From NCBI RefSeq assembly GCF_001591505.1, contig NZ_BCVA01000002.1:186001-250000 (forward strand): 64,000 nucleotides of DNA. The letters are read 5' to 3'. Below, in pieces: positions 54,183 through 64,000 of this stretch; position 1 is the first letter of the stretch, and the number at the start of each line of letters is the position of its first letter. The translations under genes and the position numbers were made by a program. Under the pieces are notes generated by a model. That model was not told the DNA's origin and ran no database searches. It saw only the letters and a program-made list of their open reading frames with translations. This DNA comes from Neobacillus niacini NBRC 15566. Lineage in GTDB: Bacteria > Bacillota > Bacilli > Bacillales > Cytobacillaceae.

Positions 54183-54698
54183 ATGCCGTTAACGCCGTTA
54201 GATATTCACAATAAAGAATTTAATAAAGGTTTTCGTGGTTATGATGAAGACGAGGTAAATGAATTTTTAGATCAAGTAATTAAGGATTATGAATTAGTCC
54301 TTCGTGAAAAAAAAGAAATGGAAGAAAAATTAAATGAAATGAAAGACCGTCTAGGTCATTTTGTAAATATTGAAGAAACATTAAACAAGTCTATTATCAT
54401 TGCTCAAGAGGCTGGTGAAGATGTTAAACGAAATGCACAAAAGGAAGCAAAACTCATCATAAAGGAAGCAGAAAAGAATGCAGATCGTATCGTGAATGAG
54501 TCGCTTTCAAAAGCTAGAAAAATTGCTCTTGAAATCGAGGATTTGAAGAAGCAATCAAAAGTTTTTCGTACACGTTTTAAGATGTTGATAGAAGCTCAGC
54601 TGGATATGCTTAATACAGATGATTGGGATCATTTATTAGAGTATGAAGTGGATGCAACAGAATTAAAAATTCACGAAGAAGAAGATTCCTTAGCTTGA
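54183..54698 (+). CDS. divIVA: septum/pole-targeting protein DivIVA
   Basis: A coiled-coil protein that recognises negatively curved membrane at division sites and poles, recruiting MinJ and, in sporulation, chromosome-anchoring proteins. It has 171 aa. The N-terminal MPLTPLDIHNKEFNKGFRGYDEDEVNEFLDQVIKDYELVLREKKEMEEKL includes the membrane-binding loop with the exposed Phe/Arg (KGFRGYD). A second coiled coil lies at about 75-140. ATG 54183 follows GGAGGTGG; 17 further upstream codons are not supported. Confidence 0.95.
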   Translation: MPLTPLDIHNKEFNKGFRGYDEDEVNEFLDQVIKDYELVLREKKEMEEKLNEMKDRLGHFVNIEETLNKSIIIAQEAGEDVKRNAQKEAKLIIKEAEKNADRIVNESLSKARKIALEIEDLKKQSKVFRTRFKMLIEAQLDMLNTDDWDHLLEYEVDATELKIHEEEDSLA

Positions 54699-54749
54699 CG
54701 AACTGGTATTATTTCGCATATAATTTTTTAACAGGTAGATAAAGAATGG

Positions 54750-55011
54750 TAATGACAATGAGAGGGACAGTACAATTTTTCGAAAACTTTTGATAGCGAG
54801 CCGGGGAGGGTGGAAGCCTGGGAAAAGTGAAAGATTGGAAGATCACCCTTGAGTCCCAAACTGAAACTCTTATATAAAGAAGAGTAAGTTATGGCGGGTT
54901 ATTCACGTTACGAATCTTAAAGAGGATAGTACGATTTACGTGCTATTTATCAGGGTGGTACCGCGGGAATAAAACCTTCTCGTCCCTTTTTTGGGATGAG
55001 AGGGTTTTTTT
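54750..55011 (+). promoter_or_regulatory. T-box riboswitch controlling ileS (isoleucine, ATC specifier)
   Basis: A tRNA-sensing leader. Visible parts: GGACAGTA near 54764-54771, the stem I motif GAGCCGGGGAGGGTGGAAGCC (about 54797-54817), the specifier ATC at 54842-54844 in the GAAG-ATC-ACC...GAG context, and the T-box AGGGTGGTACCGCGGG (54952-54967), which pairs with the tRNA acceptor end. A 14-bp terminator (54973-54986 with 54993-55006) follows with a T run. Uncharged tRNA-Ile should favour read-through into ileS. With the divIVA-side bases this accounts for the gap before ileS. Confidence 0.95.
54972..55011 (+). terminator. terminator of the ileS T-box
   Basis: A 14-bp stem with two G-U pairs and a T7 tail; it competes with the antiterminator formed by the T-box sequence. 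Confidence 0.93.
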
Positions 55012-55064
55012 ATTTGTCTATTGTCAATTCTGTTTATGATGAGTATTACAGGAGGAATAAGAAA

Positions 55065-57836
55065 ATGGAATATAAAGATACGTTATTAATGCCAAAAACT
55101 GAATTTCCAATGCGGGGAAACCTTCCACAAAGAGAACCTGAAATTCAGGCAAAGTGGGAAGAAATGAATATCTACAAAAAGGTTCAGGAGCGTACAGCAG
55201 GACGTCCAATGTTTGTGCTTCATGATGGACCTCCATATGCAAATGGCGATATTCATATGGGTCACGCCCTAAACAAAGTATTAAAGGATATGATTGTTCG
55301 CTTTAAATCGATGAGTGGCTTTAATGCACCATATGTTCCAGGCTGGGATACACATGGTTTGCCAATCGAGCAGGCGTTAACAAACAAGGGCGTAAAGCGT
55401 AAAGAGATGACAGTAGCGGAATTCCGGCAGCTTTGTACAAAATATGCCCTTGAACAAGTAAGCAATCAGCGTGAACAATTTAAACGCATCGGGGTTCGTG
55501 GTGATTGGGAAAACCCATATATTACTCTTAAGCCCGAATATGAGGCACAGCAGATTAAAGTCTTTGGAGAAATGGCGAAGAAAGGCTATATCTATAAAGG
55601 TCTTAAACCTGTATATTGGTCTCCATCAAGTGAATCAGCACTTGCGGAAGCAGAAATTGAATATCAAGATAAAAAATCACCATCCATTTATGTGGGCTTT
55701 AAAGTTAAGGATGGAAAAGGTGTACTTGATTCAGATGTCCAAATTGTCATCTGGACGACAACACCTTGGACGATTCCTGCTAACTTAGGCATTTCGGTTC
55801 ACCCAGACCTAACCTATGTGGTTGTTGACGTGAACGGAAACAAATATTTAGTAGCGGAAGCTCTTCTAGAATCAGTTACGAAGGAAATTGGCTGGGAAGA
55901 TGTAGCTGTTGTTCAAAAGGTAAAAGGTAATGAATTAGAGAATATCCTTGCAACACATCCATTATATGGCCGTGACTCCCTAGTAATGCTAGGAGAACAT
56001 GTCACAACTGATGCTGGAACAGGCTGTGTTCATACAGCACCAGGACATGGGGAGGATGACTTTTATGTTGGACAAAAGTATGGACTAGAAGTACTCTGCC
56101 CAGTGGATGATAAAGGTGTGATGACAAGTGAAGCACCAGGATTCGAAGGATTGTTTTACGAAACCGCAAACAAGGCAATTGGAGAAGCCTTGGAACAAGC
56201 AGGTGCTCTCTTAAAGCTTTCGTTTATCACTCACTCCTATCCACACGATTGGAGAACAAAAAAGCCTGTAATCTTTAGAGCTACAGCACAATGGTTTGCA
56301 TCCATTAAAGACTTCCGGGATGACCTGCTAGAAGCTGTTAAAGAAACAAAGTGGGTGCCTGCATGGGGTGAAACACGACTATTTAATATGGTCCGTGACC
56401 GTGGCGATTGGTGTATTTCACGTCAGCGTGTATGGGGAGTTCCAATCCCGGTATTTTATGCTGAAAATGGCGAGGAAATAATCACCGATGAAACGATTAA
56501 CCATGTTTCCGATTTGTTCCGTGAATCTGGATCAAATGTTTGGTTTGAAAGAGAAGCAAAGGACCTTCTTCCAGAAGGCTTCAGCCATCCAGGCAGTCCA
56601 AATGGATTGTTTACAAAAGAAACGGATATCATGGATGTTTGGTTCGATTCTGGTTCTTCACACCAAGCGGTTCTCTTAGAAAGAGATGACTTAGTACGCC
56701 CGGCAGATTTGTATCTAGAGGGCTCAGACCAATATCGCGGATGGTTTAACTCTTCGTTATCAACTGCGGTAGCTGTGACTGGTAAAGCACCTTACAAAGG
56801 AGTATTAAGTCACGGATTTGCTTTAGATGGTGAAGGAAGAAAGATGAGTAAATCATTAGGAAATGTTGTAGTTCCTGAGAAGGTAATGAAACAATTAGGT
56901 GCCGATATTTTAAGGCTTTGGGTAGCTTCTGTTGATTATCAGGCGGATGTTCGTGTATCCGACGCTATCCTAAAACAAGTTGCAGAAGTTTATCGGAAAA
57001 TCCGTAATACCTTCCGTTTCTTACTTGGTAACTTGTCCGACTTCAATCCTGCAACCGATAGGGTTTCATATGAAAACCTTCGTGAAGTGGATCAATTTAT
57101 GCTTGTAAAATTAAATAAACTGATTAAATATTCTTTAAATGCCTATGAAAATTACGAGTTCGCTGGAATTTACCATGCAGTTAATAATTTCTGTACTCTT
57201 GATTTAAGTGCATTCTATCTTGATTTTGCAAAGGATGTTCTTTATATCGAGTCCGTTAATAACCATGAACGCCGTGCAATTCAAACCGTTCTTTATGATT
57301 CTTTAGTTGCTTTAACAAAGTTAGTAACGCCTATTCTTCCTCATACTGCAGACGAGGTTTGGAAATTCATCCCTGCCGTTACAGAAGAAAGTGTCCAGTT
57401 AACCGATATGCCTGAATATCAGGAACTTAATAATGCAGCTGCATTGGAGGAAAAATGGACGGCATTTATGAAGCTTCGTGATGATGTATTAAAAGCACTT
57501 GAAGAAGCAAGAAATCAAAAGGTTATTGGTAAATCATTAACTGCTAAGGTTTCTTTATATGTGAATCAGAATACGAAATCCTTATTAGACTCTATTCAAG
57601 AGAATGTGCAGCAACTATTTATCATCTCAGGATTCGAGGTCGCAGGAAGTTACGATCAAGCACCTGAAAATGCGATTAAATTAGATACAGCTGCTATAGT
57701 TGTAACAAAAGCTGAAGGTGAAACTTGTGAGCGCTGTTGGGTTGTCACACCAGAAGTTGGTAAAGATCCGGAGCACCCTACACTTTGCCCGCGTTGTGCA
57801 GAAGTGGTTAAAGAAAACTATACTCATTTAGCTTAA
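55065..57836 (+). CDS. ileS: isoleucyl-tRNA synthetase
   Basis: A class I aminoacyl-tRNA synthetase charging tRNA-Ile. It has 923 aa. HMGHAL (HIGH motif, about 64-69), the CP1 editing domain with [13 protein letters not shown] and the [15 protein letters not shown] editing site, [13 protein letters not shown] [19 protein letters not shown] (about 595) and a C-terminal zinc finger CERCWVV...CPRCAEVV are intact; this is the bacterial (mupirocin-sensitive) form by layout. ATG 55065 follows GGAGG by 9 nt; an open frame runs back into the T-box terminator and is not used. Confidence 0.97.
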   Translation: MEYKDTLLMPKTEFPMRGNLPQREPEIQAKWEEMNIYKKVQERTAGRPMFVLHDGPPYANGDIHMGHALNKVLKDMIVRFKSMSGFNAPYVPGWDTHGLPIEQALTNKGVKRKEMTVAEFRQLCTKYALEQVSNQREQFKRIGVRGDWENPYITLKPEYEAQQIKVFGEMAKKGYIYKGLKPVYWSPSSESALAEAEIEYQDKKSPSIYVGFKVKDGKGVLDSDVQIVIWTTTPWTIPANLGISVHPDLTYVVVDVNGNKYLVAEALLESVTKEIGWEDVAVVQKVKGNELENILATHPLYGRDSLVMLGEHVTTDAGTGCVHTAPGHGEDDFYVGQKYGLEVLCPVDDKGVMTSEAPGFEGLFYETANKAIGEALEQAGALLKLSFITHSYPHDWRTKKPVIFRATAQWFASIKDFRDDLLEAVKETKWVPAWGETRLFNMVRDRGDWCISRQRVWGVPIPVFYAENGEEIITDETINHVSDLFRESGSNVWFEREAKDLLPEGFSHPGSPNGLFTKETDIMDVWFDSGSSHQAVLLERDDLVRPADLYLEGSDQYRGWFNSSLSTAVAVTGKAPYKGVLSHGFALDGEGRKMSKSLGNVVVPEKVMKQLGADILRLWVASVDYQADVRVSDAILKQVAEVYRKIRNTFRFLLGNLSDFNPATDRVSYENLREVDQFMLVKLNKLIKYSLNAYENYEFAGIYHAVNNFCTLDLSAFYLDFAKDVLYIESVNNHERRAIQTVLYDSLVALTKLVTPILPHTADEVWKFIPAVTEESVQLTDMPEYQELNNAAALEEKWTAFMKLRDDVLKALEEARNQKVIGKSLTAKVSLYVNQNTKSLLDSIQENVQQLFIISGFEVAGSYDQAPENAIKLDTAAIVVTKAEGETCERCWVVTPEVGKDPEHPTLCPRCAEVVKENYTHLA

Positions 57837-57842
57837 TAAGAC

Positions 57843-57878
57843 AAACCCCATGATATTTTCATGGGGTTTTTTCATTTT
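57843..57878 (+). terminator. terminator after ileS
   Basis: AACCCCATGA pairs with TCATGGGGTT around a short T-rich loop, then a T run. Confidence 0.93.
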
Positions 57879-57982
57879 TTAACCTATTCCGTTAATTGTT
57901 GTTTTTGATGTCAAATGTTTTCCCGGGTCGGTACAATTTATCGGGAGATAATATGAGAAATAAGATAACGGAGGTTACAACT

Positions 57983-58279
57983 ATGAATGCAATGCAGGAA
58001 GAGCTGTTTTGGGAACTCCGTAAAACTCAATTAGAAATTTTAAGATCATTAAAAAATAAGCATAAAAATGAATGGATGATTACTGTTTTAGAGGAAGAAT
58101 TAGATGACATAACAACTGCTATTCAAAAGTTGGAAGACGGTAATTTTGGACAATGTGAATCATCAGGTGAACCGATACCTGAATATTTTTTGAAAATTAT
58201 GCCAACGATAAAAACATCACGGGATACAGAAATTTTAGAGCATTTTTATCGAAAACCAATGAATTCCTCCATTTTCTAG
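57983..58279 (+). CDS. ylyA: YlyA-like DksA/TraR-family protein
   Basis: A 98-aa protein. The N-terminal two thirds is helical coiled coil (MQEELFWELRKTQLEILRSLKNKHKNEWMITVLEEELDDITTAIQKLEDGNFGQCESSGEPIPEYFLKIMPTIKT), and the tail has only one Cys of the DksA zinc finger (GQCESSGEPIP). In B. subtilis YlyA binds RNA polymerase in the forespore and changes expression of germination genes. Location before lspA matches ylyA. ATG 57983 follows CGGAGGTT; a longer frame from 57896 is not supported. Confidence 0.85.
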   Translation: MNAMQEELFWELRKTQLEILRSLKNKHKNEWMITVLEEELDDITTAIQKLEDGNFGQCESSGEPIPEYFLKIMPTIKTSRDTEILEHFYRKPMNSSIF

Positions 58280-58286
58280 CGTTACA

Positions 58287-58316
58287 TTGTAGTTTAGCTA
58301 AAGATTGTGCTAAAAT
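58287..58316 (+). promoter_or_regulatory. possible sigma-A promoter of lspA
   Basis: TTGTAG (58287-58292), 18 bp, TAAAAT (58311-58316) with a TGC extension just upstream of the -10. Confidence 0.55.
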
Positions 58317-58358
58317 GCTAAGGAGTAAAGTCAACGCGTGAGATGGAGGTATTCCTTA

Positions 58359-58850
58359 GTGTTTTATTATTTAATCGCAATTTTTATTATTTTATTAGAC
58401 CAAGTGACAAAATGGATGATTGTCACAAAAATGTACCTTGGTGAAAGTATCCCAATTATTGAGGACTTTTTGTATATTACTTCTCACCGGAATCGGGGAG
58501 CGGCATGGGGAATATTACAAGGACAGATGTGGTTCTTCTATGTGATTACCGCTGTAGTAATCGTTGCGATCATTTATTACATTCAAAAAGAGGCAAAAGG
58601 TAAGTGGCTGTTAGGTGTCTCCTTGGCATTTATGCTAGGTGGAGCTATAGGTAATTTTATCGACCGCTTGCTTCGAAAAGAAGTTGTTGATTTTATTCAT
58701 ACGTATATTTTTAATTATAACTTCCCAGTATTTAATATTGCGGATTCGGCTTTGGTCATTGGCGTAGTGTTATTGATGATTCAAATGCTGCGCGATGAGC
58801 GTGAAACAAAGGAGAAATCATATGGAGAAAATGGTACACACCATTCTTGA
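58359..58850 (+). CDS. lspA: lipoprotein signal peptidase LspA
   Basis: A membrane aspartic protease that cuts the signal peptide of prolipoproteins, needed for CtaC and others. It has 163 aa, four helices. The two catalytic aspartates lie in [17 protein letters not shown] and [13 protein letters not shown]. The N-terminal [11 protein letters not shown] and [11 protein letters not shown] motifs are present. GTG 58359 follows GGAGGT; the GTG at 58338 is upstream of that site. The end overlaps the next gene by 29 nt. Confidence 0.95.
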   Translation: MFYYLIAIFIILLDQVTKWMIVTKMYLGESIPIIEDFLYITSHRNRGAAWGILQGQMWFFYVITAVVIVAIIYYIQKEAKGKWLLGVSLAFMLGGAIGNFIDRLLRKEVVDFIHTYIFNYNFPVFNIADSALVIGVVLLMIQMLRDERETKEKSYGENGTHHS

Positions 58851-59733
58851 ACAACAAAAGGGAGACCGAATTGATAAAGTTATTTCAACTTTAGATGAAG
58901 AATGGTCTAGAACACAGGTTCAGCAATGGATTAAAGAAGGAAATGTCCTAGTAAATGGGCAAAAAATTAAAACGAACTACAAATGCAGTCTAAATGATGA
59001 AATTGAGATTACAATTCCAGACCCAGAGTTATTGGATGTAATTCCCGAAGATATGGATTTAGATATTTATTTCGAAGATAAAGATGTTTTAGTGGTTAAC
59101 AAACCAAGCGGGATGGTGGTCCATCCTGCACCTGGACATTTAACGGGAACACTTGTTAATGGTTTAATGGCCCATTGTAAGGATTTATCAGGAATAAATG
59201 GTGTTTTGAGACCTGGTATTGTTCATCGCATTGATAAGGACACATCTGGTCTTTTAATGGTTGCTAAAAATGATATGGCGCATGAAAAGCTTGTAAACCA
59301 ATTAGTGGAAAAGACTGTTACACGGAAGTATAGAGCCATCGTCCATGGTGTGATTCCGCATGATTTTGGAACCATCGATGCGCCGCTTGGAAGAGATACA
59401 AAAGATCGTCAAAGTATGACGGTGGTGGATAATGGGAAACACGCTGTGACTCATTTCCATGTGCTTGAGCGTTTTAAGGATTTTACATTTGTGGAGTGTC
59501 AACTAGAAACAGGCAGGACTCACCAAATTCGTGTCCATATGAAATATATTGGCTATCCACTTGCAGGGGACCCCAAGTATGGTCCAAAGAAAACATTGGA
59601 TATTAATGGACAGGCCTTGCATGCAGGAATCCTTGGGTTTAATCACCCTAGAACGAACGAATACCTAGAATTCGAAGCGCCTCTGCCGAAAGAATTTGAA
59701 GAGTTATTAGAGCAATTGCGAAATAATCATTGA
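58822..59733 (+). CDS. ylyB: RluD-type 23S rRNA pseudouridine synthase (YlyB)
   Basis: It isomerises uridine to pseudouridine in rRNA (RluA/RluD family). It has 303 aa: an S4 domain (about 13-75, [40 protein letters not shown]), then the catalytic domain with [15 protein letters not shown] and the active-site Asp in [50 protein letters not shown] follows. ATG 58822 follows AAAGGAG. The promoter of the pyr operon overlaps its stop. Confidence 0.94.
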   Translation: MEKMVHTILEQQKGDRIDKVISTLDEEWSRTQVQQWIKEGNVLVNGQKIKTNYKCSLNDEIEITIPDPELLDVIPEDMDLDIYFEDKDVLVVNKPSGMVVHPAPGHLTGTLVNGLMAHCKDLSGINGVLRPGIVHRIDKDTSGLLMVAKNDMAHEKLVNQLVEKTVTRKYRAIVHGVIPHDFGTIDAPLGRDTKDRQSMTVVDNGKHAVTHFHVLERFKDFTFVECQLETGRTHQIRVHMKYIGYPLAGDPKYGPKKTLDINGQALHAGILGFNHPRTNEYLEFEAPLPKEFEELLEQLRNNH

Positions 59734-59758
59734 CATATTTGTCGAATTAAAGTACGAT
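59730..59758 (+). promoter_or_regulatory. sigma-A promoter of the pyr operon
   Basis: TTGACA (59730-59735), 17 bp, TACGAT (59753-59758), overlapping the end of the pseudouridine synthase gene. Confidence 0.85.
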
Positions 59759-59785
59759 AACAACAGTTGAATATGCCTTTAAATC

Positions 59786-60454
<669 letters not shown>

Positions 60455-60474
60455 ATAGTGACCCTTTTAATAGC

Positions 60475-60571
60475 AGTCCAGTGAGGCTGACAAAGGGGAA
60501 AATGCCATCATTTAGCTAAAATGGCATTTCCATACCCTCTTTGTACACTCATGGACAAAGAGGGTATTTTT
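60475..60571 (+). promoter_or_regulatory. PyrR attenuator 2 (pyrR-pyrP)
   Basis: Binding loop AGTCCAGTGAGGCT (60475-60488), an intervening hairpin AAATGCCAT/ATGGCATTT, and the terminator ATACCCTCTTTGT (60532-60544)/ACAAAGAGGGTAT (60555-60567) with a T run. Confidence 0.95.
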
Positions 60572-60620
60572 ATTTGGAAAAAACACACTATATAACAAAA
60601 GAATTTCGGAGGAGAAACCA

Positions 60621-61931
60621 TTGAATAATAAACCCATCTTAGACGTAAAAGAGATTCCAACTCCTGCGCAATGGATCACTTTAAGCTTACAACACTTATT
60701 CGCAATGTTCGGAGCAACCATTCTTGTTCCCTATCTTGTTGGGTTAAGCCCAGCAATAGCATTGATATCAAGTGGTTTAGGAACACTCGCTTTCTTAATG
60801 ATTACAAAATGGCAGGTTCCTGCATATCTTGGTTCCTCGTTTGCTTTTATAGCTCCAGTGATTGCGGCAAAAGCAACAGCCGGTCCAGGGGGTGCCATGA
60901 TTGGATCATTCCTTGCAGGTCTTGTTTACGGAATTGTAGCACTGATCATTAGTAAAGCAGGTCACCGCTGGATTATGAATTTGCTGCCTCCTATTGTAGT
61001 CGGCCCGGTAATTATTGTAATTGGTTTAGCGCTCGCAGGTACTGCGGTTGGTATGGCAATGAATAATCCTGCAGGAGAATATAGCTTAATACATTTCTCC
61101 GCAGCTTTAGTAACGTTAGCAGTAACCATTATTTGTACTATTTACATGCGCGGCATGTTGAGTATTATCCCAATTCTGGCAGGTATTGTGATTGGATACT
61201 TATACTCTTTTGCAATCGGTATAGTTGATTTTAAACCAGTTTTGGAAGCAAGTTGGTTTGAAATGCCTGAATTTATCATTCCTTTTGTGAGCTACGAAGT
61301 AAAAGTAACATGGGACTTAGCGCTTCTAATGGTGCCAGTCGCAATCGTAACACTTTCTGAACATATAGGCCATCAGCTTGTGCTTAGTAAAGTAGTTGGC
61401 CGTGACTACATTAAAGAACCAGGTCTGCACCGCTCTATTTTGGGAGATGGAACAGCAACGATTATTTCTGCATTGATTGGCGGACCTCCGAAAACAACAT
61501 ACGGCGAGAATATCGGTGTCTTAGCAATAACTAGAGTTTACAGTGTATATGTTATTGCAGGTGCAGCAGTTCTTGCAACAATCTTTGGATTTATCGGAAA
61601 GATAACAGCATTAATTAGTACCATCCCCACACCTGTTATGGGCGGCGTATCCATACTTCTTTTTGGAATCATCGCTTCATCAGGGCTACGGATGCTCGTA
61701 GACAGTAAAATTGATTTTGGGAACAAGCGAAACTTAGTGATTTCATCTGTCATCCTAGTTTTCGGAATTGGCGGCGCCTTTGTAAAAGTATCAGAATCAT
61801 TCCAGATTCAAGGAATGGCATTCGCAGCCATTGCCGGAGTTCTTTTGCACTTAATCCTGCCTGGTAAAGAACCAGTAAATGAAGATATGTTCGAACAAAC
61901 GGTAGAAAAGGATAATCCAAAAACTGCATAA
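60621..61931 (+). CDS. pyrP: uracil permease PyrP
   Basis: A proton-coupled uracil importer of the NCS2/UraA family in the cytoplasmic membrane. It has 436 aa and 14 helices. Family marks: LQHLFAMFGATILVPYLVG (helix 1, about 24-42), QVPAYLGSSFAFIAP (helix 3), SEHIGHQLVLSKVVGRD with the conserved Glu/His, and GGPPKTTYGENIGVLAITRVYS (uracil site, about 290-311). TTG follows GGAGGAG. Co-regulated with pyrR through the attenuators. Confidence 0.95.
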   Translation: MNNKPILDVKEIPTPAQWITLSLQHLFAMFGATILVPYLVGLSPAIALISSGLGTLAFLMITKWQVPAYLGSSFAFIAPVIAAKATAGPGGAMIGSFLAGLVYGIVALIISKAGHRWIMNLLPPIVVGPVIIVIGLALAGTAVGMAMNNPAGEYSLIHFSAALVTLAVTIICTIYMRGMLSIIPILAGIVIGYLYSFAIGIVDFKPVLEASWFEMPEFIIPFVSYEVKVTWDLALLMVPVAIVTLSEHIGHQLVLSKVVGRDYIKEPGLHRSILGDGTATIISALIGGPPKTTYGENIGVLAITRVYSVYVIAGAAVLATIFGFIGKITALISTIPTPVMGGVSILLFGIIASSGLRMLVDSKIDFGNKRNLVISSVILVFGIGGAFVKVSESFQIQGMAFAAIAGVLLHLILPGKEPVNEDMFEQTVEKDNPKTA

Positions 61932-61953
61932 GGAGAATCAACCTTTTAAAAGT

Positions 61954-64000
<2,047 letters not shown>

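Noticed and set aside
54996..55064. Upstream extension of ileS
   Set aside because: It starts in the T-box terminator; the proper ribosome binding site and the conserved N-terminus point to ATG 55065.

Overview
This window is a chromosomal core segment of an aerobic, endospore-forming, low-GC Gram-positive bacterium of the family Bacillaceae. Gene content and order follow the Bacillus subtilis ctaA-to-pyrC arc almost gene for gene. Many spacers, minus-strand inserts and GC-rich palindromic repeats differ from B. subtilis, which suggests a Neobacillus/Mesobacillus-type relative; the species cannot be named from this sequence alone. The genes predict a caa3 cytochrome c oxidase, bacillithiol as the thiol (bshC), meso-diaminopimelate peptidoglycan (MurE with a DNPR motif) and sporulation (sigE, sigG, spoIIGA, spoVD, spoVE, ylbJ, gerR, ylyA).

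Layout. (1) 1-7.7 kb: heme A synthase (ctaA, partial, divergent) and the caa3 oxidase cluster ctaB-ctaC-ctaD-ctaE-ctaF, then ctaG and yozB. (2) 7.7-28 kb: the 'ylb' region, with an Eis-like acetyltransferase, a YugN-like gene, ylbB, ylbC, ylbD, ylbE, ricF, ylbG, rsmD, coaD, ylbJ, ylbK, ylbL, tmcAL, ylbN, rpmF, an enoyl-CoA hydratase, gerR, ylbP, a ketopantoate reductase, a DUF3397 gene and bshC. Several uncharacterised minus-strand genes, two GC-rich or palindromic repeat elements and a probable forespore small RNA (CsfG, minus strand, before rsmD) lie within it. (3) 28-47.7 kb: the division and cell wall (dcw) cluster mraZ-rsmH-ftsL-pbpB-spoVD-murE-(MurF-like N-domain gene)-mraY-murD-spoVE-murG-murB-divIB-two DUF881 genes-sbp-ftsA-ftsZ. 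(4) 47.7-50.6 kb: the sporulation sigma locus spoIIGA-sigE-sigG. (5) 50.7-59.7 kb: ylmC, pgeF, ylmE, sepF, ylmG, ylmH, divIVA, then T-box-controlled ileS, ylyA, lspA and an RluD-type pseudouridine synthase. (6) 59.7-64 kb: the start of the pyrimidine operon pyrR-pyrP-pyrB-pyrC (pyrC runs off the end), with three PyrR attenuators.

Regulation can be read directly at several places. The spoIIG promoter has the unusual 22-bp spacing known from B. subtilis, with a Spo0A-like box about 85-95 bp upstream of the expected start. A sigma-H promoter precedes ftsA. Two matching sigma-F-type promoters precede sigG and the small RNA. Three GTGG boxes at exact 10-bp spacing form a probable MraZ operator. 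Hairpins involve the Shine-Dalgarno sequences of spoVD and sigG. A T-box with an ATC specifier precedes ileS.

I see no prophage, CRISPR array, insertion sequence, rRNA or tRNA. The least explained items are the stand-alone MurF-like N-terminal domain gene between murE and mraY, the minus-strand orphan genes in the ylb region, a probable CTG start for ylbC, and the palindromic repeats. No wholly new multi-gene system is evident.
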